Made by a program: the position numbers and the translations under genes. The notes below the pieces were generated by a model. The model searched no databases, was not told the DNA's origin, and saw only the letters and a list, made by a program, of their open reading frames with translations. Of a stretch of 24,518 bases of DNA, positions 7,776-14,778 are shown one piece after another (positions within the stretch are counted from its first letter, which is position 1; every line of letters begins with the position of its first letter). Source of the DNA: a virus; the IMG/VR virus record IMGVR_UViG_3300042691_036104, positions 1 through 24,518 of that record. One strand, written 5' to 3'.

Positions 7776-8678
7776 ATGATCATCAATCGCGCAAGCATCG
7801 AAGCGCTGTTCATCGGCTACAAATCCGCCTTCCAGGGCGGCTTCGAGTCCATCCGGGCGGTCGACTCCTTCTACAAGCAGATCGCCATGGAAGTGCCTTC
7901 GACCAAATCGTCGGAGGTCTATCCGTGGCTCGGCGCCATGCCACGCTTCCGCGAATGGCTGGGTCCGCGCATCCTCAACAATCTGCGCACCCACGACTTC
8001 ACGATCCGCAACCGCAGCTTCGAAAACACGGTCGCGGTTCCGCGCGAGCGCATCGAAGACGACGAGTGGGGCGTCTACAAGCCCTTCTTCAAGCAAATGG
8101 GCTCGGCCGCCGCGTCGTTCCCGGACGAGCTGCTGGCCGAGGCCATCGTCCTGGCCGAAAGCGCGCTTTGCTACGACGGCCAGTTCTTCTTCGACACCGA
8201 CCATCCGGTGCTGAATGCCGACGGCTCGACGTCGGTTGCCGTCAACCACGGCGGCGGTGCGGGCAATCGCTGGTACCTCATGGACCTCACGAAGGAGATC
8301 AAGCCCTTCATCTTCCAGCAGCGCAAAAAGCCCGAGTTCGTCAGCAAGGACAAGCCGACCGACGACAACGTGTTCGACCGCAACGAGTACGTCTACGGCG
8401 TCGATACCCGCTGCAATGTCGGCTTCGGTCTGTGGCAGATGGCGTATCTGTCGCGCCAGCCCCTCACTGCGGCCAACTACAGTGCGGCGCGCGCGGCCAT
8501 GCTGGCCTTCAAGGCCGACAACGGCCGCCCGCTCAACATCAACCCCTCGCACCTGGTCGTCGGGCCGTCGAACGAAGGTGCCGCGCGCAAGCTCTTGATG
8601 AACGACGCGGCGACGGGCGGCGAGTCCAACGAATGGAAGGGCACCGCGAAGCCCATCGTCACCCAGTATCTGACGTAA
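7776..8678 (+). CDS. T: Major head subunit (Mu gpT-like)
   Basis: The 300-residue product is close to the length of Mu T. It forms the HK97-fold capsid shell. Recognisable T features are MIINRASIEALFIGYKSAFQ at the start, SSEVYPWLGAMPRFREWLGPR (48-68), RIEDDEWGVYKPFFKQMG (93-110), ALCYDGQFFFDTDHPVLNADG, and DTRCNVGFGLWQMAYLSRQPL later. The N-terminus shows no cleaved scaffold, in line with a separate scaffold gene upstream. ATG 7776 is preceded by GGAGCAAG. Codon use is strongly biased, as expected for a highly expressed gene. Confidence 0.96.
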   Translation: MIINRASIEALFIGYKSAFQGGFESIRAVDSFYKQIAMEVPSTKSSEVYPWLGAMPRFREWLGPRILNNLRTHDFTIRNRSFENTVAVPRERIEDDEWGVYKPFFKQMGSAAASFPDELLAEAIVLAESALCYDGQFFFDTDHPVLNADGSTSVAVNHGGGAGNRWYLMDLTKEIKPFIFQQRKKPEFVSKDKPTDDNVFDRNEYVYGVDTRCNVGFGLWQMAYLSRQPLTAANYSAARAAMLAFKADNGRPLNINPSHLVVGPSNEGAARKLLMNDAATGGESNEWKGTAKPIVTQYLT

Positions 8679-8736
8679 GCCGAACCCGCGCCGGAACCCG
8701 AAACCCCAGCCCCAGACTCCAGAAGGAACACCCAGC

Positions 8737-8958
8737 ATGAAAGCCCTTCACGTCGTCGCGAAGACCAACAGCTTCTGGCGTTGCGGCCGCCAGTTCGGCC
8801 CCACGCCGACGATCATCCCGATCTCCGAGCTCGAAGAAGAAGAGCTCGAACGGCTGAAGGCCGAGACGATGCTCGTCGCCGTCGAGGTCGATGTCGAAGA
8901 CCCGGCCAAGAAGAAGACCAAGGCCGGCGAGGGCGACGGCGGCAAGGACACCAAGTAA
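8737..8958 (+). CDS. Mu gp35-like small protein (HI1506-related)
   Basis: This is a 73-residue protein. The N-terminal half, HVVAKTNSFWRCGRQFGPTP and then IIPISELEEEELERLKAE, is the conserved pattern of the small Mu-like protein that follows the major head gene. It proposes a short beta unit and then a helix that begins ISELxxEELxxL. The C-terminus is a charged Lys/Glu/Gly tail. The function is unknown. AGAAGGAA at 8721-8728 gives a good ribosome site before ATG 8737, and the gene ends 3 nt before the DUF1320 gene. Confidence 0.8.
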   Translation: MKALHVVAKTNSFWRCGRQFGPTPTIIPISELEEEELERLKAETMLVAVEVDVEDPAKKKTKAGEGDGGKDTK

Positions 8959-8961
8959 GCC

Positions 8962-9390
8962 ATGCCCTACGCCACGCAACAGGATCTGGTCGATCGGTAC
9001 GGCGCGGACGAAATCCGCGCCGTGTCCGATCGCGCCGATCCGCCGCTCGATGCGATCGATGCGGCGGTCGTGGCGAAGGCGCTTGCCGACGCGGGCGAGG
9101 AGATCGACGGCTATTTGGCCAAGCGCTACGCGCTGCCGATCTCGGGCACAGTGCCGCCGGTGCTGACGATGCTTGCGTGCGAGATCGCGCGCTTCCGCCT
9201 GCAGCGCAACATTCCGTCCGAAGACCTCACGAACGGCTATACGCGCGCGATCAAGCGCCTGCAGGAAATCGCCGCCGGGCAATTCGTGCTGCAGCTCGCC
9301 GGCACCGAGCCCGCCGGCGGCGGCCAGGCGACGGCCGAGATCGAAGTGCCGCCGCGCCTTTTCACCCGCGACACGATGACGGGGTTCTGA
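8962..9390 (+). CDS. DUF1320 head-tail connector protein (Mu gp36-like)
   Basis: The 142-residue protein opens MPYATQQDLVDRYGADEI, the standard DUF1320 beginning. A helical body follows (AIDAAVVAKALADAGEEIDGYLAKRYALPI), then PPVLTMLACEIARFRLQRN and YTRAIKRLQEIAAGQF. This fold resembles the gp6/gp15-type adaptor ring that joins portal to tail, so a connector role is likely by family. The start is 3 nt after the gp35-like stop, with AAGGA inside the end of that gene acting as ribosome site. Confidence 0.9.
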   Translation: MPYATQQDLVDRYGADEIRAVSDRADPPLDAIDAAVVAKALADAGEEIDGYLAKRYALPISGTVPPVLTMLACEIARFRLQRNIPSEDLTNGYTRAIKRLQEIAAGQFVLQLAGTEPAGGGQATAEIEVPPRLFTRDTMTGF

Positions 9391-9392
9391 CC

Positions 9393-9839
9393 ATGGCCGG
9401 GGTCGCGATCAAGATCGACGCAAGCACGCTGGGGCCGGTCGCGGACGCGCTGCGCGCGATCGGTCGCCGTGCGGGCGACATGACCGAGCTGTTCGAAATC
9501 TTCGGGCAAAGCTTGCGCACATCGACGCGTCGTCGCTTTCGCACGAATGTCGGGCCGGACGGTACGGCCTGGCGTCGCTCGCAGCGCGCCACGAAAGACA
9601 ACGGCCAAACGCTCGTCGATCGCGGCCATCTGCGCGACAGCATCACGTTCAAAGCGGGTCCGCGCGAAGTCGCGATCGGCACCAATCTCGTCTATGCCGC
9701 GATCCATCAATTCGGCGGCCGTGCGGGGCGCGGCGGCAAAACCATCCTGCCGGCACGCCCCTTTATCGGCCTGTCGCAAGGCGATCTCGCGGGCCTCGCC
9801 AAGCGCGCTTCGATCTTCCTCGAGGGGGGCAACCGATGA
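9393..9839 (+). CDS. G: Virion morphogenesis / tail completion protein (Mu gpG-like)
   Basis: The 148-residue product belongs to the phage virion morphogenesis family (Mu G, P2 S). Evidence is LFEIFGQSLRTSTRRRF, then DGTAWRRSQRATKDNGQTLVDRGHLRDSI, the beta part REVAIGTNLVYAAIHQFGG, and the closing ARPFIGLS. That block order (dispensable helix, TLxDxGxLRDS, VYAxIHQFGG, ARPFLG) is diagnostic. The family is needed to finish tails or join them to heads. In Mu the gene sits between F and I; here it lies between gp36 and gp37. The ATG is 3 nt after the previous stop, and the stop overlaps the next start by ATGA. Confidence 0.93.
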   Translation: MAGVAIKIDASTLGPVADALRAIGRRAGDMTELFEIFGQSLRTSTRRRFRTNVGPDGTAWRRSQRATKDNGQTLVDRGHLRDSITFKAGPREVAIGTNLVYAAIHQFGGRAGRGGKTILPARPFIGLSQGDLAGLAKRASIFLEGGNR

Positions 9840-10462
9840 TCCCGCTCGGCAAGATCGAGGGGGCTGTGGTCGATACCCTCAAGGCAGCACTCGCGGGTGC
9901 TGGTGCGCCCTACGCACTCGGCACGATCGCCAGCTACGGCGGCGAGTTCGACAGCGACGATGTCGGCAAGGTCCTCGCCAAGTTCCCGGCCTTGCTCGTG
10001 AGCTTTTCGGGATGGGACGAGCCGAGCGATCAAGGTGCGGACAAAATCTTCGATCTGCGTTTTCAGGTTTTTGCGTGCGCGCAATCGCTGCTCAACGAAG
10101 GCAGCGGGCGCGCGGGTGCATCGGGCAAGCCCGGCGCCTATCAGCTCGTCGGCGACGCAGCCCTTGTGCTCGACGGCTCGGCACTGGGGCTCGACGAGAT
10201 CGGCGTCCCTGTGACTCGGCCTGTCGCGATCGGCGCCATGCAGTCGGTTCGCAATGGCCTCGTGCAGGCAAAGCGCTTGGCGGTCTACGCGCTCGACATC
10301 GGCTTCTCGGTGCGCGCGACACGCAAAGCGCGCGGCCAGCCTGTTGGCGAGCTGCTGACCGTCAATGTCGATTGGGACATTCCGCCGCACGACGCAGCCC
10401 CCGAGACCTTGCCCGTCGATCCGCCGCGCGACGGCAGCCAAACCATCAAACCACGGGAGTGA
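9836..10462 (+). CDS. Mu gp37-like protein (DUF1834), tail terminator-like
   Basis: This 208-residue protein has MIPLGKIEGAVVDTLKAAL, IASYGGEFDSDDVGKVLAKFPALLVSF, and the FDLRFQVFACAQSLLNE strand and helix. That is the DUF1834 (Mu gp37) layout, a family associated with tail terminator function. The phrase SYGGEFDSDDV is particularly typical. The C-terminal third carries the strands VYALDIGFSVRATR and LLTVNVDWDIPP. It is coupled to gpG by a 4-nt overlap and followed 6 nt later by DUF2635. Confidence 0.88.
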   Translation: MIPLGKIEGAVVDTLKAALAGAGAPYALGTIASYGGEFDSDDVGKVLAKFPALLVSFSGWDEPSDQGADKIFDLRFQVFACAQSLLNEGSGRAGASGKPGAYQLVGDAALVLDGSALGLDEIGVPVTRPVAIGAMQSVRNGLVQAKRLAVYALDIGFSVRATRKARGQPVGELLTVNVDWDIPPHDAAPETLPVDPPRDGSQTIKPRE

Positions 10463-10467
10463 TTTCC

Positions 10468-10659
10468 ATGCCGCAGATCCGCGTGACACCCAAGACCAGC
10501 GACCCCGTCTTGCATCAAGACGGCAAGCGCGTGCTCGATGCGGCCGGCGAGACGGTCGAAGACAGCGTGCACTGGCGTCGGCGCGAAGCCGAAGGCGAGG
10601 TCGAGATTGCACCCGCGAGCGAGGCCGTTAGCACGCGCAACCCGGCCAAGCAGCGCTAA
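10468..10659 (+). CDS. DUF2635 small protein (Mu gp38-like)
   Basis: The product has 63 residues: MPQIRVTPKTSDPVLHQDGK, then VLDAAGETVEDSVHWRRREAEGEVEI. This is the DUF2635 pattern (basic start, L/V-P-D/E-G-R like turn, then WxRRxxxGEVE), always placed directly before the sheath gene in Mu-like phages. Its function is not known. GGGAGTG lies just before ATG 10468. The stop TAA at 10657-10659 falls inside the octamer GCTAACGC. Confidence 0.88.
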   Translation: MPQIRVTPKTSDPVLHQDGKRVLDAAGETVEDSVHWRRREAEGEVEIAPASEAVSTRNPAKQR

Positions 10660-10700
10660 CGCCCCCCCTCGAACGCACAGGCCGAACAGGAGCCAATCCC

Positions 10701-12161
10701 ATGCTTACGTCCAGCGCTTTCAGCCAAATTCCGATTTCAATGCGCACGCCCGGCGCCTATGTCGAAGTCGATCCCTCGCGCGCGGTGCGGGGCTTGCCGA
10801 TCCAGCGCCACAAAGCGCTGATCGTCGGCCAGCGTCTTGCCGCCGGCACAGTGCCGGCAGGCTCGGTGCGGCTCATCTCGACTGTGGACGAAGCGAATGC
10901 CTGGTTCGGGCGCGGCTCGCAGCTCGCCGCGATGGTGCGCGCGTTCAAGCAAGTGGACACCTACACCGAAACCTACGCGCTCGCCGCCGACGACACCGGT
11001 GCGGGCGTGACCGCAACCGGCACGCTCACCTTCACCGGTCCCGCGACGGCCGCCGGCACGATCGAGCTCTATATCGGCGGTGCGAATATCGAAGTGGGCG
11101 TCGCCTCGGCCGACACGGCGACGGCGATCGCGACGGCCACGGCGGCGGCGATCAATGCCAATCTCGATCTGCCCGTCACGGCCGCGTCGGCGGCGGGCGT
11201 CGTTACGCTCACGTGCCGCCACAAGGGCGAGCTCGGCAACGCGATCGATGTGCGCCACAGCTACTGGCCCGGCGAAGCTTTGCCGACCGGCGTGGCGCTC
11301 GCGGTCGTTGCTTTGTCGGGCGGCACGTCGGATCCGGCGGCCGCCGCTTTGATCGCGGCGATGGCCGACGACCGCTTCGACACGATCGTGTGGCCGTGGA
11401 CGTCGTCGGGCAGCCTGACGGAACTCAAGAACGAGCTCGTGCGGCGCTTCGGCGCACTCGTGATGAAAGAGGCGCACGCGCACTCGGCCGCGCGCGGCAC
11501 GCTGTCGGCGCTGCAGACGCTTGGAAATCTGCACAACTCGCCGCATCTCACGATCGCGGATGCCGGCAACGAGCCGACCGTGCCGTGGGTCAAGGCATCG
11601 CAGATCGCCGCACGCGACGCGTTCGAACCGGACCCCGCGCGCCCGCGCCAGTATCTCACGCTGCCGAACGTCATGGCGCCGGTGCGCGAATTGCGCCGCA
11701 CCCGCAGCGAGCGCGAGACGCTGCTGGCGGCCGGCATTGCCACCACGATCGTCGGCGACGACGGCACCGTCGCCATCGAGCGCCTGGTCACGACGTACAA
11801 GACCAATCCGGCGGGTGCCGCCGACACGGCCTATCTCGACGTCGAGACGATGCGCACGCTCGCCTATCTGCGCTGGTCGATGCGCACGCGCATCCAACAG
11901 CGTTTCCCGCGCCACAAGCTTGCGGGCGACGAAAATCCCGGCGGCCTCACGATCGCGCGGCCGAAGGACATCGTCGCCGAGTTGGTCGCGTTGTTCGTGC
12001 AGTGGCAGGAAGCGGGGCTCGTCGAAAATCTCGACCAGTACAAAGCCGATCTGCAGGTCGTGCGCGACACGAACGACCCCAACCGGCTCAACGCGCTGGT
12101 GCCGCCGGACCTCGTCAACCAGTTCCGCACCTTCGCGGGGCTGCTGCAATTTCGTTTGTAA
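10701..12161 (+). CDS. L: Contractile tail sheath protein (Mu gpL-like)
   Basis: The 486-residue protein (Mu L is of similar size) forms the contractile sheath. Features include the start FSQIPISMRTPGAYVEVDPSRA, common to Mu sheaths, HKALIVGQRLAAGTVPAG, and ANAWFGRGSQLAAMVRAFK. A beta-rich inserted domain (about 95-190) follows, then FDTIVWPWTSSGSLTELKNEL and the C-terminal body TNPAGAADTAYLDVETMRTL, WSMRTRIQQRFPRHKLA and DPNRLNALVPPDLVNQFRTFAGLLQFRL. AGGAG lies upstream of ATG 10701. It is the first gene of the tail block and is followed by a three-frame stop cluster before the tube gene. Confidence 0.96.
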   Translation: MLTSSAFSQIPISMRTPGAYVEVDPSRAVRGLPIQRHKALIVGQRLAAGTVPAGSVRLISTVDEANAWFGRGSQLAAMVRAFKQVDTYTETYALAADDTGAGVTATGTLTFTGPATAAGTIELYIGGANIEVGVASADTATAIATATAAAINANLDLPVTAASAAGVVTLTCRHKGELGNAIDVRHSYWPGEALPTGVALAVVALSGGTSDPAAAALIAAMADDRFDTIVWPWTSSGSLTELKNELVRRFGALVMKEAHAHSAARGTLSALQTLGNLHNSPHLTIADAGNEPTVPWVKASQIAARDAFEPDPARPRQYLTLPNVMAPVRELRRTRSERETLLAAGIATTIVGDDGTVAIERLVTTYKTNPAGAADTAYLDVETMRTLAYLRWSMRTRIQQRFPRHKLAGDENPGGLTIARPKDIVAELVALFVQWQEAGLVENLDQYKADLQVVRDTNDPNRLNALVPPDLVNQFRTFAGLLQFRL

Positions 12162-12173
12162 GGATGGGTCCGG

Positions 12174-12205
12174 CTCTAAGGGCCAGCTCTAACCGCAATC
12201 TCTAA
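12174..12205 (+). repeat. Three CTCTAA units at 13-bp period, giving stops in all three frames
   Basis: CTCTAA occurs at 12174, 12187 and 12200 in the spacer between the sheath and tube genes. Because 13 is one more than a multiple of three, the three TAA triplets (12177, 12190, 12203) fall in three different frames. Any ribosome that reads through or slips past the sheath stop at 12161 would be halted before the tube gene. The arrangement is directly visible; a purpose is inferred. Confidence 0.6.
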
Positions 12206-12222
12206 CCGAAGGGGAGACGCAC

Positions 12223-12597
12223 ATGGCGTCGGCCAACCAACGCACGGGTCAAATCTATGTCCGGGTCGGCGGCAATCTGCTGCAGTCGCTGCCGGGCGCC
12301 ACGCTCAAGGATTTCGCGGGCGTCAAGCGCACGCCGGTCGTCGGCACCAAGGTGCACGGCTTCACCGAAGAGACGACCGTGCCGACGATCGAATGCGAGG
12401 TCAGCCACGGCGCCGACGTATCGGTCGATACGCTGATGAAGATCGTCGATGCGACGGCGACGTTCGAATGCGACAGCGGCCCGGTCTACGTTCTCGCGAA
12501 CGCCTGGGTCGCCGACGCGTCCGAGCTCAAAGACGGCAAGCTCAAAGTCGTCATCAACGCCAAGAGCTGCACCGAGCAGGGTACGAGCGCGAGCTAA
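12223..12597 (+). CDS. M: Tail tube protein (Mu gpM-like)
   Basis: This is a 124-residue protein; Mu M is about the same length. The pattern QRTGQIYVRVGGNLLQSLPGATLKDFAGVKRTPVVGTKVHGFTEE followed by TVPTIECEVSHGADVSVDTL and SGPVYVLANAWVADASELKDGKLKVVINAKSC is the Mu-type tail tube. It forms the inner tube inside the sheath. A strong AAGGGGAG site at 12209-12216 precedes ATG 12223. It lies directly after the sheath gene, as in Mu. Confidence 0.94.
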   Translation: MASANQRTGQIYVRVGGNLLQSLPGATLKDFAGVKRTPVVGTKVHGFTEETTVPTIECEVSHGADVSVDTLMKIVDATATFECDSGPVYVLANAWVADASELKDGKLKVVINAKSCTEQGTSAS

Positions 12598-12609
12598 GGA
12601 GCGAAGAAC

Positions 12610-12906
12610 ATGTCGGAGACCGAAACGATCAAATTCACGCTCGATCGGCCAATCCAAGTCGAGGGCAAAAGCGTGTCGGAGCTCGCACTGCGCACAGACG
12701 TGCGCGCGCGCGATTTCTTTGCCGCCGACGGTGCGAAGGGCGAAACCGAGAAGGCTGCGCGTATCGCCGCTCGCCTCGCCAACGTGCCGCCGTCCGCGAT
12801 CGCGGACATGCACGCGCGCGACTTTGTGCGCCTCATGGGGATCGTCGGCCCTTTGGTGGAGGGTGGCCCTCCGACGTCGGCGACGTTGCCGGCGAAGTCG
12901 CCCTGA
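12610..12906 (+). CDS. Tail assembly chaperone, short form (Mu gp41-like)
   Basis: The 98-residue product in frame 0 begins TIKFTLDRPIQVEGKSVSELALR, which is the Mu gp41 type chaperone (Phage_TAC family) start. It continues DFFAADGAKGETEKAARIAARLANVPPSAIADMHARDFVRLMGIVG. The family binds the tape measure and loads it for tail assembly. After residue 80 the frame leaves conserved sequence and stops, because the continuing protein is encoded in the -1 frame (see the frameshift site). GAGCGAAG at 12600-12607 is the ribosome site. Confidence 0.92.
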   Translation: MSETETIKFTLDRPIQVEGKSVSELALRTDVRARDFFAADGAKGETEKAARIAARLANVPPSAIADMHARDFVRLMGIVGPLVEGGPPTSATLPAKSP

Positions 12907-13001
12907 TCCTCAAATTCGGCGCGCGCGAGATCGGGGATTTCACGCGCGAAGAGCTGATGTTCTGGCACGGCCAGGCAATGCGCGTTTCCAAGAAGGATTG
13001 A
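12610..13001 (+). CDS. Tail assembly chaperone, -1 frameshift product (130 aa)
   Basis: If ribosomes slip back one base at C CCT TTG (12849-12855), the chaperone continues after Leu82 with GGGWPSDVGDVAGEVALILK and then KFGAREIGDFTREELMFWHGQAMRVSKKD, stopping at 12999-13001, 4 nt before the tape measure ATG. The extension has no start of its own and good codon usage. The phrase FTREELMFWHGQA is the usual end of such chaperone extensions. This parallels the lambda G/GT system and the chaperone pair reported for Mu. The slip itself is inferred from the sequence. Confidence 0.82.
12849..12872 (+). promoter_or_regulatory. Programmed -1 ribosomal frameshift signal
   Basis: CCCTTTG at 12849-12855 is a perfect X XXY YYZ heptamer in the chaperone frame (C CCT TTG). 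Two bases later GGAGGG (12858-12863), TGG and CCCTCC (12867-12872) form a 6-bp all-strong hairpin with a 3-nt loop, followed by a palindrome CCGACGTCGG. The spacing is shorter than usual, so part of the stem may melt when the ribosome sits on the heptamer. The location is exactly where the conserved protein changes frame. Confidence 0.78.
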
Positions 13002-13005
13002 GACC

Positions 13006-14778
13006 ATGTCGAGCATGACGGTCCAGCTGATCCTGCAGGCGATCGACAAGGCCACGGCGCCGATCGCAGCGGTGGGCCGCGCCCTCGACAAAGTCGGCGA
13101 GGTTCCGCGCGCCGTTGCCGCCTCGTTGGGGAAGCTTGGCCAAGATGTCGGTCTTGCGAACGTCGCTGCGCGCGCGCGTGTGGCCGGCGATGCTTTGGGC
13201 CAGGTCGGCATGGCGGCGGCCGGGGCCGGTTTGAAGCTGGCCGCTTTGGCAGGGCTCGGCGGCGGCGGGTTGCTCGGGCTAACGCGCGCCACGGCAAATT
13301 ACAGCGAGCAAATTTTGATGCTTTCGGAGAAGACCGGCATTGCCACCGACACGTTCCAGCAGCTCGCCTTTGCGGCGGAACAGTCGAGCGTGGGTCCCGA
13401 GGCCTTTGCCGACAGCATGAAGTTCCTGAACCGCAACATCGCATCGGCATTGACCGGGAGCGCGGAAGCCGAAGAGGCGTTCCGCAGTGCCGGCATCTCG
13501 ATCCGCGACTCCAGTGGCAACGTCAAGACGGCCGACGCGATCTTCCTCGAGCTGTCCGAAGCCTTCAAAGGTTCGACCAACGCTGCCGCCAAAACCCAGA
13601 TCGCGATGGCGCTGCTCGGGCGTGCGGGCAGCGACATGATCCCTTTGCTCAACAGCGGCAGCGGCTCGATCAAGGAACTGATGGAGAAGGCGGCGAAGCT
13701 GGGCCTGGTGCTCGACGAGAAGACCATCAAAGCCGCCGAGGCATTCGGCGATAAACTGTCGCAGCTTTGGCAGGTCGTGAAAATGACGGGCATCGCGATC
13801 GGTGGTGCTCTGATCCCGTATGTCGAACCGCTGGTCGATCGCTTCATCGAGCTGTCGGCAGCGTTAAGCCCGATCGTGACCGCGAAGATCGCGGCGTGGT
13901 TCGAAAGCCTGGGCGACGTGGTGCCTGTGGTGCTCGACGGGCTGGGCCAATTCTGGGACGTGCTGCAGCAAGTGGGTTCGGCGATCGCATGGGTCGGCGA
14001 TACGTTCGGCTACGGCACCACGATCGCAGTCGCATTGGGCGCCGTGGTTGCCGGTCCGCTCGTGGTGGCTTTCGCCAATCTCGCACTCGCCAGTACGCTG
14101 CTCGGCAGCTCGTTGGTGTCGATGATCGCCAAACTCGGCGCACTCGTCGTGATGCCGGCCGCTGCCGCGATCGGAGCGCTCTTCACGGCAATTCGCAGCG
14201 GCATGGGCGTTATGGCCGCCTTCAATTTGGTGCTGGCCGCCAATCCGATCGGCTTGCTCATCGTCGGGATTGCAGCGCTCGCGGCAGCTGCGACCGCGAT
14301 CTACGTCTACTGGGGGCCGATTTCGAAGTTCTTTGCAGACCAATGGGCCAACATTGTCGGGTTCGCTTCGAATGCTGATAGCCAAATTTCGGCGGTGCTC
14401 GACGGCATGGGGACGTCGATCAAGAGCGCGTTGGGTGGCGCGCTCGAATGGCTCGGCAATCTCTTCGACGCGACGTTCGGGCGCATCGTTGCTGGCTTCA
14501 AAGGCCTGACCTCCATGCTGCCCGACAGCGTCCGCAAATCGTTGGGCCTGTCGGCTGCAGCACCCGCCCAAGCGCTTACGGCTGCGCAAGCGCCGGCGGC
14601 GAGCCTGTCGGCAAACGGCGGCAGCTTGCGCGAAACCGTCAACCGGGCACAGGCGATCGACGGGCAAATCGTGATCCGCCTCGAAGGCGACACGGACCGT
14701 GCGCGCGTCGAGAGAATGCAGAGCAGCGGCGGCGTCGATCTCGGCCTCGATCTCGGCCACACGATGGCGATGCCATGA
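13006..14778 (+). CDS. Tail tape measure protein (Mu gp42-like)
   Basis: The 590-residue protein sets tail length and is ejected ahead of DNA. Residues 95-290 match the conserved tape measure core: YSEQILMLSEKTGIATDTFQQLAFAAEQSSVGPEAF and AAKTQIAMALLGRAGSDMIPLLN. The N-terminus (QLILQAIDKATAPIAAVGRALDK) is the usual opening. About 338-435 is a chain of hydrophobic segments (AVALGAVVAGPLVVAFANLALA, then NPIGLLIVGIAALAAAATAIYVYWGPI) that could cross the host membrane. The Ala-rich tail ends with VIRLEGDTDRARVERMQS, also seen in Mu relatives. It lies right after the frameshifted chaperone; an alternative ATG lies at 13015. Confidence 0.95.
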   Translation: MSSMTVQLILQAIDKATAPIAAVGRALDKVGEVPRAVAASLGKLGQDVGLANVAARARVAGDALGQVGMAAAGAGLKLAALAGLGGGGLLGLTRATANYSEQILMLSEKTGIATDTFQQLAFAAEQSSVGPEAFADSMKFLNRNIASALTGSAEAEEAFRSAGISIRDSSGNVKTADAIFLELSEAFKGSTNAAAKTQIAMALLGRAGSDMIPLLNSGSGSIKELMEKAAKLGLVLDEKTIKAAEAFGDKLSQLWQVVKMTGIAIGGALIPYVEPLVDRFIELSAALSPIVTAKIAAWFESLGDVVPVVLDGLGQFWDVLQQVGSAIAWVGDTFGYGTTIAVALGAVVAGPLVVAFANLALASTLLGSSLVSMIAKLGALVVMPAAAAIGALFTAIRSGMGVMAAFNLVLAANPIGLLIVGIAALAAAATAIYVYWGPISKFFADQWANIVGFASNADSQISAVLDGMGTSIKSALGGALEWLGNLFDATFGRIVAGFKGLTSMLPDSVRKSLGLSAAAPAQALTAAQAPAASLSANGGSLRETVNRAQAIDGQIVIRLEGDTDRARVERMQSSGGVDLGLDLGHTMAMP

